The notes below the pieces were generated by a model. It worked only from the letters and a program-made list of their open reading frames with translations. It searched no databases and had not been told where the DNA came from. 8,992 nucleotides of DNA from NCBI GenBank assembly GCA_028372485.1, contig JAOMYS010000035.1:1-8992 (forward strand), read 5' to 3'. The position numbers and the translations under genes were made by a program. Position 1 is the first letter of the stretch. Each line of letters starts with the position of its first letter. Shown here in pieces: positions 1 to 6,900 of this stretch. The stretch comes from Rickettsiaceae bacterium (GTDB lineage Bacteria; Pseudomonadota; Alphaproteobacteria; Rickettsiales; Rickettsiaceae).

Positions 1-363
1 ATGAAGGTGGATTAGGTAGAGAAATTGGTAAAAGGGTGTTGTCTAAAACATCAGCATTAGCTGATCTCAGTGCCAAATGTGTAATTGGCAGTGGTAATAT
101 ACAAGTTACACCAGAAATTCATGCTGGTGTGGATTATGCATTCACTGTAAAAAATTCTGATACAGTGATAACTATCTTTGAAGGTATAGATCCAATTATT
201 ACTCAAGCAGCGAAATCACCTAAAGAGCATTATAATTTTGGTGCATCTGTTTCTATCATTGGTCAGACTAACTAAATATGAATTATCTGCAGGATATGAT
301 TTCGGTATGTCTAAAAAATTCCAATCTCATACTGTTACTTTGAAAGCAAAGATCAGTTTCTAA
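1..363 (+). pseudogene. Autotransporter beta-barrel C-terminus, frameshifted, 5' end outside window
   Basis: This is the C-terminal end of an outer-membrane autotransporter translocator domain, the barrel that anchors or secretes a surface passenger. The open frame enters from the left edge (first full codon at base 3) and runs to a TAA at 273-275. The homologous reading continues one frame over, from ACT at 271 to TAA at 361-363. Joined, the two pieces give alternating beta strands: TPEIHAGVDYAF, then YNFGASVSI, then YELSAGYDFGMSKKF, ending HTVTLKAKISF. The final Phe with alternating hydrophobic residues is the usual signal for barrel assembly, and the layout resembles rickettsial Sca/OmpA-type autotransporters (from family knowledge). 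Without the last two strands the barrel should not close, so the gene is probably broken, unless the shift is a sequencing error or is reversible. It ends six bases from the convergent ldcA-like stop. Passenger and start lie outside the window, so the specific protein cannot be named. Confidence 0.75.
267..274 (+). repeat. Tandem ACTA duplication causing the autotransporter frameshift
   Basis: Two adjacent ACTA copies (267-270 and 271-274) sit exactly where the barrel reading frame breaks. Removing one copy turns Gln-Thr-Asn-stop into Gln-Thr-Lys-Tyr-Glu and restores an open frame through to the Phe-TAA end at 363. A 4-bp duplication by slippage is therefore the simplest explanation seen in the sequence. 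A single-base insertion nearby would also fit. Confidence 0.6.
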
Positions 364-369
364 GACAAC

Positions 370-1281
370 CTAAACTACTATAGTCAAATGATCGGCAGAG
401 ATTTTGCCAATTCCACCAATAGCAATTGGGTGATTTATAGCCCCATGCCCAACTCCCTTGGTTTTATAGCTCGGAATATGAGTCAAATATCTATTGGCAA
501 AATCCGTTATGCTTGAGTCAATATGCTTATCTGAATTTGTAAAATCTCCAAAAACTACCGCCTTTACCTTTTTGAATAACCCAGAATTATGCATATGAAG
601 CAGATGGCGATGGATTTCATAGCCCTTCTCATTTATATCTTCTAGGAATAAAATTTTATCATCAAAGATAGGATGTAGCTTCGTTCCGATCAAATTACAG
701 ATCATCGTTAGATTTCCGCCTATCATTTCACCTGAAATATTAGCATTATTAGAAATATGATTTAACGAAGTAAGATCAAAAGTTACTTCATTTCCTTCAA
801 GGACAGAAATGACTTCCCTTATCATATCTTCTTGATTTGCATCCATAGCCCCATGTATAGATGGAAGTTTATAATGCTGATTAAATAAAAAATGAAGAGC
901 TGTTATGTCGCTAAAACCTATCAAGATTTTAGGGCATGATGGAACTATATTAAGACAATCAAATGCTATTTCTAAAGAGCCGTATCCACCACGAAAAGCC
1001 CAAATGATCTTAACGTCAGTATCTTTAATTGCATCTTGTAATTGACGTAATCTTTCTTCTTTTGAAGATGAGAAATATCCCAAAGAATTTTTGTTATCAA
1101 ATATTTTATTATTATAAGAGCAATTAAAGCCATGATTTTTGAGCAAAGATACCATCTTATCAAGCCTATTCATGCTTTGCTCTATATCTATAGAGCCAGA
1201 TAAATCATTCACTCCTGAGCTAGGTGCTATGATTGCTATTTTGTCCTTATTCTTATCAAAGCTAATTAGGTTCTTAGTCAT
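370..1281 (-). CDS. ldcA: LD-carboxypeptidase (S66 family, LdcA-like)
   Basis: Cytoplasmic serine peptidase that trims the terminal D-Ala from murein tetrapeptides (an L,D bond) during peptidoglycan recycling. I number from the ATG at 1281 (303 residues, usual length for the family). The N-terminal strand IAIIAPSSG is typical. The RGGYGS motif lies near 97-102. The nucleophile elbow GFSDIT holds Ser124. Glu214 in LFLEDINEKGYEIHRHL and His279 in GVGHGAINHPIAIG complete the Ser-Glu-His triad known for S66 enzymes. A TTG two codons upstream (1287) could also start translation, but AAAGG at 1288-1292 sits six bases from the ATG and favours it. The ATG overlaps the lepA stop by 8 bases, so the gene is probably translationally coupled to lepA. 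The related MccF microcin-immunity peptidases share this fold, but the motif set and housekeeping context favour murein recycling. The last codons lie tail to tail with the autotransporter remnant. Confidence 0.9.
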   Translation of the reverse strand: MTKNLISFDKNKDKIAIIAPSSGVNDLSGSIDIEQSMNRLDKMVSLLKNHGFNCSYNNKIFDNKNSLGYFSSSKEERLRQLQDAIKDTDVKIIWAFRGGYGSLEIAFDCLNIVPSCPKILIGFSDITALHFLFNQHYKLPSIHGAMDANQEDMIREVISVLEGNEVTFDLTSLNHISNNANISGEMIGGNLTMICNLIGTKLHPIFDDKILFLEDINEKGYEIHRHLLHMHNSGLFKKVKAVVFGDFTNSDKHIDSSITDFANRYLTHIPSYKTKGVGHGAINHPIAIGGIGKISADHLTIVV

Positions 1282-3094
1282 CGCCAACCTTTAATGCTGC
1301 TATAAAGGCAGATTGAGGAATTTCAACATTACCAACATTACGCATCCTCTTCTTACCAGCTTTTTGCTTTTCAAGTAGCTTACGTTTTCTTGATACATCT
1401 CCGCCGTAACATTTAGCAAGAACATCCTTTCTCATAGCCTTGACATTTTCTCTTGCGATGATCTTACCACCTATTGCAGCTTGTACCGCTATCTGGAATA
1501 ATTGCCGTGGTATTAGACCTTTTAAACGTTTACAAAGCTCACGTCCACGAAACTCTGCACGCATTTTATGTACAATGGTAGAAAGCGCATCAACAGGCTC
1601 GCTATTTACCAAGATACTTAATTTAACAAGATTTCCTTCTTCGTACCCATCCATTTCCCAATCGAAACTTGCATATCCTTTAGTACAACTTTTTAAACGA
1701 TCGTAAAAATCAAAAACAATTTCATTTAATGGTAATTTATAAATCAACATAATACGACCCGAGATATACCTCATATCTACCTGAACACCACGCTTATCTG
1801 TACATAGTGCAAGAACTGATCCTAGATACTCTTCAGGCACCATAATTGTTGCTTTGATCCACGGCTCTAGCATTGAGTCTATAGTTTGTACGTCGGGAAA
1901 ATCAGCAGGATTATGAATTTCTATCTGCTCTTGACCCCTAATATTGATTTTATAAATAACACTTGGAGCTGTAGTTATCAGATCAAGGTCAAATTCACGA
2001 TCTAATCTTTCTTGTATGATCTCAAGGTGCAGTAATCCTAGAAAACCACAACGAAAACCAAAACCAAGTGCGCTTGAGCTCTCAGTTTCAAATTCAAGAC
2101 TTGCATCATTTAAATGTAACTTTTCAAGAGAATCTTTTAGAGACTCAAATTCAGATGCATCAGATGGGTATAAACCACAAAATACTACAGGTAAATTTGG
2201 TTTAAACCCAGAAAGCATTTCGATTTGCTGCTTATTATCTTCTGCGATAGTATCACCAACCTTGCAATCTGCAACCTTCTTTATGGAAGCAGTGAAGAAG
2301 CCGAGCTGACCTTCCTCTAGAGAATCACACATCACTTTCTTAGGAGTAAAATATCCAACATTCTCTACATGATATGTCTTCTGAGTAGAGAGCATTTTGA
2401 TCTTCATATTTTTCTTAAGTGAGCCTTGAAAAACACGTACTAAAATAATGACTCCAAGATACTGATCATACCAGCTATCTACAAGCAAGGCTTTTAGTGC
2501 ATCTGGACATTGCGCTTCAAGAAAATTATTTTTAGGTGCAGGAAGGCGAGTAACAATCGCTTCAAGCACGTCTTCTATTCCAATACCAGTTTTCGCAGAT
2601 ATCATTAAAGCATTGCTAGCATCTATGCCTATAACATCTTCTATCTGCTCTTTTACCATATCTGGCTCTGAAGCAGGCAAGTCTATCTTATTTAGTACAG
2701 GGACGATTTCATGATTGTTATCAATAGCCTGATACACATTTGCAAGTGTCTGAGCTTCCACTCCTTGGCTTGCATCCACTACCAATAATGACCCCTCACA
2801 AGCAGCGAGTGATCTACTGACCTCGTAAGAAAAATCCACATGGCCAGGTGTGTCCATCAAATTAAGGCAATATGCGTTCCCATCCTTTGCCTTATATTGA
2901 AGCCTTACTGTTTGAGCCTTAATCGTAATCCCACGTTCACGTTCAATGTCCATAGAATCTAGAACCTGCTGGCTCATTTCTCGAGTTTGTAAGCCACCAC
3001 AATATTCTATTAAGCGATCCGCCAATGTTGATTTTCCATGATCAATATGCGCTATAATGGAAAAATTCCTGATAAATTTTGTTATTTCACTCAT
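1274..3094 (-). CDS. lepA: Elongation factor 4 (LepA), ribosome back-translocating GTPase
   Basis: Translational GTPase that binds ribosomes and has been linked to back-translocation and 30S biogenesis. The 606 residues are normal for the family. All GTPase motifs are intact: G1 AHIDHGKST at about 15-23, the switch I segment RGITIKAQT at 54-62, G3 DTPGH at 81-85, G4 NKID at 135-138 and G5 SAK at 166-168. Domain II and the EF-G-like domains III and V follow. The LepA-specific C-terminal domain is present, with KCYGGDVSRKRKLLEKQK and a closing GNVEIPQSAFIAAL segment. The ATG at 3094 gives the canonical N-terminus starting just ahead of FIRNFSIIAHIDHGK. No clear Shine-Dalgarno precedes it. It diverges from prfB over a 64-bp gap and is followed by the overlapping ldcA-like gene. 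Nothing in the coding sequence looks degraded. Confidence 0.98.
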   Translation of the reverse strand: MSEITKFIRNFSIIAHIDHGKSTLADRLIEYCGGLQTREMSQQVLDSMDIERERGITIKAQTVRLQYKAKDGNAYCLNLMDTPGHVDFSYEVSRSLAACEGSLLVVDASQGVEAQTLANVYQAIDNNHEIVPVLNKIDLPASEPDMVKEQIEDVIGIDASNALMISAKTGIGIEDVLEAIVTRLPAPKNNFLEAQCPDALKALLVDSWYDQYLGVIILVRVFQGSLKKNMKIKMLSTQKTYHVENVGYFTPKKVMCDSLEEGQLGFFTASIKKVADCKVGDTIAEDNKQQIEMLSGFKPNLPVVFCGLYPSDASEFESLKDSLEKLHLNDASLEFETESSSALGFGFRCGFLGLLHLEIIQERLDREFDLDLITTAPSVIYKINIRGQEQIEIHNPADFPDVQTIDSMLEPWIKATIMVPEEYLGSVLALCTDKRGVQVDMRYISGRIMLIYKLPLNEIVFDFYDRLKSCTKGYASFDWEMDGYEEGNLVKLSILVNSEPVDALSTIVHKMRAEFRGRELCKRLKGLIPRQLFQIAVQAAIGGKIIARENVKAMRKDVLAKCYGGDVSRKRKLLEKQKAGKKRMRNVGNVEIPQSAFIAALKVGDD

Positions 3095-3123
3095 GAAAAT
3101 CTTATATAAATCTACAAAGAAAA

Positions 3124-3133
3124 ACTATATAGT
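3124..3133. promoter_or_regulatory. Possible shared palindromic -10 of the lepA/prfB divergent promoters
   Basis: The perfect palindrome ACTATATAGT in the 64-bp gap puts TATAGT on both strands. Read right, it sits 25 bp before the prfB ATG and ahead of its GAGG ribosome site (3147-3150). Read left, it leaves about a 20-base leader for lepA. No good -35 is visible on either side, so this is a positional inference. A second AT-rich candidate, TTATATA near 3102-3108, would leave lepA almost leaderless. Confidence 0.3.
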
Positions 3134-3158
3134 GAAATATCATTTTGAGGTAGTAAAA

Positions 3159-4266
3159 ATGCGTGCAGAAATTGAAAATCTTAAAAATCAAATAGAGCAG
3201 TCTTTAATATTGCTCAGGAGGTCTCTTTGACCCAGATAGTACTAGAAAACGCATAGCAGAGCTTGAGCAATTATCCATTGCACCAAATTTTTGGGATGAT
3301 CAGCAAAGGGCAAGCACTCTTTTGAAAGAAAAAAATATGCTAGAAAGAGTTGTTGAATCATATGATCAGATCAATGATGGGCTTAGTGAGAATTTTGATC
3401 TTGCCATTATAGCAGAAGATGAAAATGATGATGAAATGCTAGATCAAATCCAGAAAGAACTTGAAATAATAGTAATTGCTGCAGAAAAGCTTGAAACTGA
3501 ATGTTTGTTTTCCGGTGAAGCAGATGGAAATAATTGTTTCTTAGAAATTAATGCTGGTGCTGGTGGAACTGAAAGCCATGACTGGGCATCAATGATGATG
3601 CGTATGTATCTCAGATTTGGAGAAAGAATGGGATTCAAAACTGAAATAGTCAACATTATATCTGGTGAAGAAGCTGGTATAAAATCATGCTGCATAAAGT
3701 TCAAAGGCGAAATGGCATATGGATGGCTTAAAACTGAGTCTGGCGTTCATCGCTTGGTACGCATATCACCTTTTAATGCAGCGGGAAAACGCATGACAAG
3801 CTTTGCGTCTTGCTGGGTATATCCTGAAGTAGATGATAATATTGATATCGCTATTGAGGATAAAGACTTGCGCATCGATACTTACAGAGCATCAGGTGCA
3901 GGAGGGCAGCATGTTAACACAACAGACTCTGCCATCCGTATTACGCATATTCCCACCAACATTGTGGTGCAATGCCAAAATGACAGATCACAACATAGAA
4001 ATAAAGCAGAAGCAATGCAGATGCTAAAAGCAAGATTATTTGAACTTGAGCTTCAAAAAAAGAATGAGGAGGTAGATAAGCAAAATGCTGCTAAGACTGA
4101 TATTGGGTGGGGTCATCAGATCAGGTCTTATGTTTTGCAACCATATCAGATGGTAAAAGATTTGCGAACTAACTATGAAACAAGTAATTCGTCCAAAGTG
4201 CTTGACGGGGACTTAGAAAAATTCGTCTCAGCATCACTCGCTGCTAAAGCAGGGCAATCAAGATGA
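3159..4266 (+). CDS. prfB: Peptide chain release factor 2, expressed by +1 programmed frameshift
   Basis: Recognises UGA and UAA stop codons and triggers peptide release in the ribosomal A site. The reading starts at ATG 3159 (GAGG at 3147-3150, eight bases upstream) and runs 23 codons to an in-frame TGA at 3228. It continues in the +1 frame from GAC at 3229 to TGA at 4264-4266, giving 368 residues in all, close to the 365 of E. coli. The stop-recognition tripeptide Ser-Pro-Phe is at about 203-205 (RISPFN), which marks RF2 rather than RF1. The catalytic GGQ is at about 248-250 (SGAGGQHVN), two residues from its E. coli position. The residue four before GGQ, at about 244, is Ala, like the active E. 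coli B form rather than the K-12 Thr. The gene overlaps murD by ATGA. An annotation beginning at the internal ATG 3322 would miss the first 54 residues. Confidence 0.97.
3216..3231 (+). promoter_or_regulatory. prfB programmed +1 frameshift site with internal Shine-Dalgarno
   Basis: AGGAGG (3216-3221), three spacer bases TCT, then the slippery CTT followed by TGA and C. This matches the classical RF2 signal in order and spacing. When RF2 is scarce, the ribosome pauses at UGA and slips from CUU to UUU, skipping one base and reading GAC (Asp) next. This lets RF2 regulate its own synthesis. The flanking peptide RRSL-D corresponds to RGYL-D of E. coli. Confidence 0.96.
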
Positions 4267-5660
4267 AAGATTTAACAGACAAAAAGATAGGAATATTGGG
4301 GCTTGGAATAAGCGGAATATCTAGTTTTGAATTTTTACGGCCTATCGCTAAAGAAATAATATGCTGGGATGATAGAAGCCCAGAGAAATTAGATGATGAA
4401 TTTATGATTCCACTATCTGATAAAAAATGGCAAGAATTAGATGTGATTATAATAAGCCCTGGAATACCAAATTCTCACGATATATTTTCGTTAGCTCACA
4501 AGCATAACATATTGATTTCCTCGGATATTGAAATTTTTCTGAAGCATAATTCAGATAGCAAAATTATCGCTATAACTGGTACTAATGGCAAGAGTACGAC
4601 AACTAGCCTTATACATCATATCCTGTTAAAGAATGATATGGATTATCACATGGGGGGCAACATTGGAAAACCCGTATTGTCTCTTCCTCAGCGCAAAGAA
4701 GGATACGTAATAGAGCTATCTTCATTTCAACTAGATTTGCTACAAGAGCTTAACCCTGATATCTCTGTGCTACTCAACATTACTCCAGATCATACTGATA
4801 GGTATAGCACTAATACAGAGTATTGCGATTCAAAGAAAAAGATTTTGTCAAAAAATGGTATCAACATAATTGGCACTAGTAGCAAGGATTCCTGTAATAT
4901 TTATGAAAATCTAAGATCGGAAGGAGAGAAAAGGCTTATTCCTATAGGAAAAAAATATAAAAATTTGTCATTCTGTAAATCCGAAACATCTATATGTGAA
5001 GATTATACGGAATCTCAAAAAATAGGAATCAGTTGCACTTCAAATCTATTAGTTGATAATTTTTTTGATAAAATATCCTATGATATAGAACCGGTTAAAA
5101 GCCTTATAGGAACTCACAATCAGGAAAATATTGCAGCAAGCTTTGCAGTATGCAGATCAGTCGGAATAATGGGGGAAGATATAATAAAACATCTCCCTTC
5201 ATTTCAATCTCTTAAGCACAGGATGCAATTTTTGGGGGCATGCCAAAATATGCATTTTTATAATGATAGTAAGGCAACAAATACAGATGCAGCAGCAGCC
5301 TCCCTCTCATCACTTGATAATGTCCTCTGGCTTGCAGGTGGAGTATTCAAAGAAAAAGATTTATCTGCTTTAGATGCTGCGATTAAAAACATCACAAAAG
5401 CTTATATCTTTGGTAAGAGCAAACGGCTGTTTGCTGATTATCTGAAAGATAATCATGTAGAATATGAAGTGCACGATACTATGGAAGACGCATTTCGTGC
5501 TGCAACTCACGATGTTATTAATTCCGATAAAATAAGGAAAACACTACAATATAACATATTGCTTGCTCCCGCTTGTAGCTCTTTTGACCAATTTAGGAAT
5601 TTTGAAGAAAGAGGAAATAGCTTTATAGAATTTTATAAAAAAAGTATTACTATGCAATAA
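4263..5660 (+). CDS. murD: UDP-N-acetylmuramoyl-L-alanine:D-glutamate ligase
   Basis: Cytoplasmic ATP-dependent ligase that adds D-glutamate to UDP-MurNAc-L-Ala in peptidoglycan precursor synthesis. It has 465 residues, slightly above the usual 440-450. The N-terminal Rossmann-like domain opens with IGILGLGISG. The central domain has the ATP loop TGTNGKST at 105-112, Glu151 in ELSSFQL, NITPDHTDRY at 172-181, and Lys191 at the position of the carbamylated lysine (YCDSK). The HNQENIAA segment at about 285-292 leads to the C-terminal domain, with HRMQF, YNDSKATNTDA near 333-343, and the closing ACSSFDQFRNFEERG. These are all MurD landmarks. The ATG overlaps the prfB TGA (ATGA) and has AGGG eight bases upstream, so translation is probably coupled to RF2. 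With the LD-carboxypeptidase in this window it implies active peptidoglycan metabolism. Confidence 0.97.
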   Translation: MKDLTDKKIGILGLGISGISSFEFLRPIAKEIICWDDRSPEKLDDEFMIPLSDKKWQELDVIIISPGIPNSHDIFSLAHKHNILISSDIEIFLKHNSDSKIIAITGTNGKSTTTSLIHHILLKNDMDYHMGGNIGKPVLSLPQRKEGYVIELSSFQLDLLQELNPDISVLLNITPDHTDRYSTNTEYCDSKKKILSKNGINIIGTSSKDSCNIYENLRSEGEKRLIPIGKKYKNLSFCKSETSICEDYTESQKIGISCTSNLLVDNFFDKISYDIEPVKSLIGTHNQENIAASFAVCRSVGIMGEDIIKHLPSFQSLKHRMQFLGACQNMHFYNDSKATNTDAAAASLSSLDNVLWLAGGVFKEKDLSALDAAIKNITKAYIFGKSKRLFADYLKDNHVEYEVHDTMEDAFRAATHDVINSDKIRKTLQYNILLAPACSSFDQFRNFEERGNSFIEFYKKSITMQ

Positions 5661-5672
5661 TTTCCCCAACAT

Positions 5673-5813
5673 GTCATCTCGCATGCGAGCTCTTTGCGAG
5701 TTATACGAGATCTCTAAGGCATAGAGGTTGATTTTATAGTAATGAGATTCCGTATAGCTTCCTTAGCAGTCGCTTACGGAATGATGCCGTGGGAAAATCA
5801 CGTGCGGAATGAC
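5673..5813. repeat. Compound palindromic repeat, rickettsial palindromic element-like
   Basis: A 141-bp stretch starts GTCATCTCGCA and ends TGCGGAATGAC. The outer 15-base arms (5673-5687 and 5799-5813) are inverted copies matching at 11 of 15 positions. Inside lie two smaller dyads: ATCTCG/CGAGAT (5676-5681 and 5706-5711), which includes the perfect palindrome CTCGCATGCGAG (5678-5689), and ATTCCGTA/TACGGAAT (5747-5754 and 5775-5782). GGAATGA occurs twice (5778-5784 and 5806-5812). It is more GC-rich than its surroundings. The layout, beginning GTCAT and ending ATGAC, is typical of dispersed non-coding repeats in Rickettsiales. No family is assigned, because a second copy is not in the window. 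Lying 12 bp after the murD stop, it could also act as an mRNA end or stabilising structure. No T-run follows, so it is not a classic terminator. Confidence 0.6.
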
Positions 5814-5832
5814 AAAATCCTGAGTTATCCAA

Positions 5833-5888
5833 GCGTGCCGTTTCAAGAACAGAAATTCTCGCCTATAAAGCGAAGATGATCTGCACGC
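5833..5888. other. Possible stem-loop between repeat and promoter
   Basis: GCGTGC (5833-5838) pairs with GCACGC (5883-5888), and inside it TCGC (5859-5862) pairs with GCGA (5870-5873). This is a weak two-stem fold in otherwise unexplained non-coding sequence. It may be another piece of the upstream repeat or chance. I see no tRNA or known RNA motif here. Confidence 0.2.
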
Positions 5889-5901
5889 AAGCAACTGTTG
5901 A

Positions 5902-5930
5902 TTGACACAAATGAGGTGGGGTGATAACAT
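5902..5930 (+). promoter_or_regulatory. Sigma-70-type promoter for the 308-residue gene
   Basis: A perfect -35 TTGACA (5902-5907), a 17-bp spacer and -10 TAACAT (5925-5930), preceded by TG one base upstream (extended -10). Transcription would start near 5937, about 20 bases before the ATG at 5958, leaving room for TAGGA at 5944-5948. This is the strongest promoter match seen in the window. Confidence 0.7.
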
Positions 5931-5957
5931 TTTTAACATCAATTAGGAATGATTTAG

Positions 5958-6884
5958 ATGTCAAAAACTACTACGCATAACAAAAAAAACTTAAGTTACG
6001 ATACGAATGATAACACGGAACACTGCCTCGATTTACAAAAACAAGACTCTCTTCCAGAAGGGAAAAGTAAATTAGAAATGATATTGCACAGTGTAAAATT
6101 TTCTCCTCTTGTTGAGTCTGTTCAGCTTTCATTGAAAAATCCTATAAATGCAGAATTTATATTAGATCATTTGTTGAAAAGTAAGGACAAGAGCATCTCT
6201 TTCGATAAGCCTTTTAAAGATAAATTAACAAAATTAGATGAAGAAATTCTTTCTAAAAATAAAGTGATAAAAGATAAAAAGGAGCAAATTCAGCCTATAG
6301 ATATCAAAGAGATGAAAGTGATGCCAGATGGTATAAAAAAGCTTTTCCAATATTTAAGTGGAGTAGATCCATTAATACTAAAGAAAAAGGCTGATAAGGG
6401 TTTTATTATTAAAGAAAAACTAGATACTGAGTCTATTGCAGTGTTGTTGAAGGCTTTAGAGCTTAAAAAATACAACTCATTGATATTAGAATATGATCAT
6501 ACTGATCTTATAGAAGTTATTGGTTTATTAGAAAATTTTCCTTTTATATCGTCACTAACTATTAGTAGCTTTCTAGAAGAACCCTTGAATGAAGAATTTG
6601 TAGAGAATTTTATAGAAGGAATATCTAAAACTGGTATCAATAATCTGGTTATGGATAAAAGAGCTTTTTCTCAAAATGATCAATTGATTTTATTTACGGA
6701 GGATTTACTCAAAGACACAAAAATATCATTTAGCTGGTTGAGTGAAGCAGAAGTTCTTATCCAGGAAAAAGATGATGAGAATGAATCATTTTTTGGAGAT
6801 CCACCATTAAATCAGAGCTTTACAGTGAATCCTACTGGAGATTATGAATATAACGATGATTATCTGACAGATACAGAGCAATAA
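5958..6884 (+). CDS. Unrecognised protein with LRR-like repeats and acidic tail
   Basis: I do not recognise this 308-residue protein. There is no signal peptide and no membrane segment. The first 35 residues are polar and probably disordered. A Lys-rich stretch lies around 97-112 (SKNKVIKDKKEQ). From about 170 to 262 short strands alternate with helices: SLILEYD, LIEVIGLLENF, SSLTISSF, FVENFIEGI, INNLVMDKRAF, LILFTEDLL, KISFSW. The period of about 25-28 residues resembles the alpha/beta leucine-rich repeats of ribonuclease-inhibitor-like proteins. VQLSL near 55-59 and SISFD near 79-83 may be further strands. The last 40 residues are strongly acidic (about 12 Asp/Glu, one Lys). The start is supported by TAGGA nine bases upstream and a good promoter. 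It stands alone and converges on the peptidase gene. A host-directed effector is one possibility by analogy with other intracellular bacteria, but no secretion signal is demonstrated. Confidence 0.75.
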   Translation: MSKTTTHNKKNLSYDTNDNTEHCLDLQKQDSLPEGKSKLEMILHSVKFSPLVESVQLSLKNPINAEFILDHLLKSKDKSISFDKPFKDKLTKLDEEILSKNKVIKDKKEQIQPIDIKEMKVMPDGIKKLFQYLSGVDPLILKKKADKGFIIKEKLDTESIAVLLKALELKKYNSLILEYDHTDLIEVIGLLENFPFISSLTISSFLEEPLNEEFVENFIEGISKTGINNLVMDKRAFSQNDQLILFTEDLLKDTKISFSWLSEAEVLIQEKDDENESFFGDPPLNQSFTVNPTGDYEYNDDYLTDTEQ

Positions 6885-6891
6885 TCTCTGT
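6873..6891. terminator. Weak stem-loop between convergent genes
   Basis: ACAGAG (6873-6878) and CTCTGT (6886-6891) form a six-pair stem with a seven-base loop that contains the stop codon of the 308-residue gene. Only short T/A stretches follow on either strand. It could serve both converging genes, which are 16 bases apart, but the stem is modest. Confidence 0.3.
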
Positions 6892-6900
6892 TTAATATCG

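Noticed and set aside
370..1281. Microcin C immunity protein MccF as an alternative name
   Set aside because: MccF shares the S66 fold, but the sequence has the usual LdcA motif set and sits in a housekeeping context without any microcin genes.
1440..2309. Plus-strand open frames opposite lepA (1440-1706 and 2016-2309)
   Set aside because: They are antisense to a fully conserved lepA, have no recognisable protein features and no ribosome site evidence.
3228..3230. In-frame TGA making prfB look like a pseudogene
   Set aside because: The stop is part of the conserved programmed frameshift signal (AGGAGG, spacer, CTT TGA C), and the protein continues perfectly in the +1 frame.
5814..5901. A tRNA or known small RNA in the gap after murD
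   Set aside because: The possible stems do not form a cloverleaf, and no T-arm GGTTCGA-type motif or CCA end is visible.
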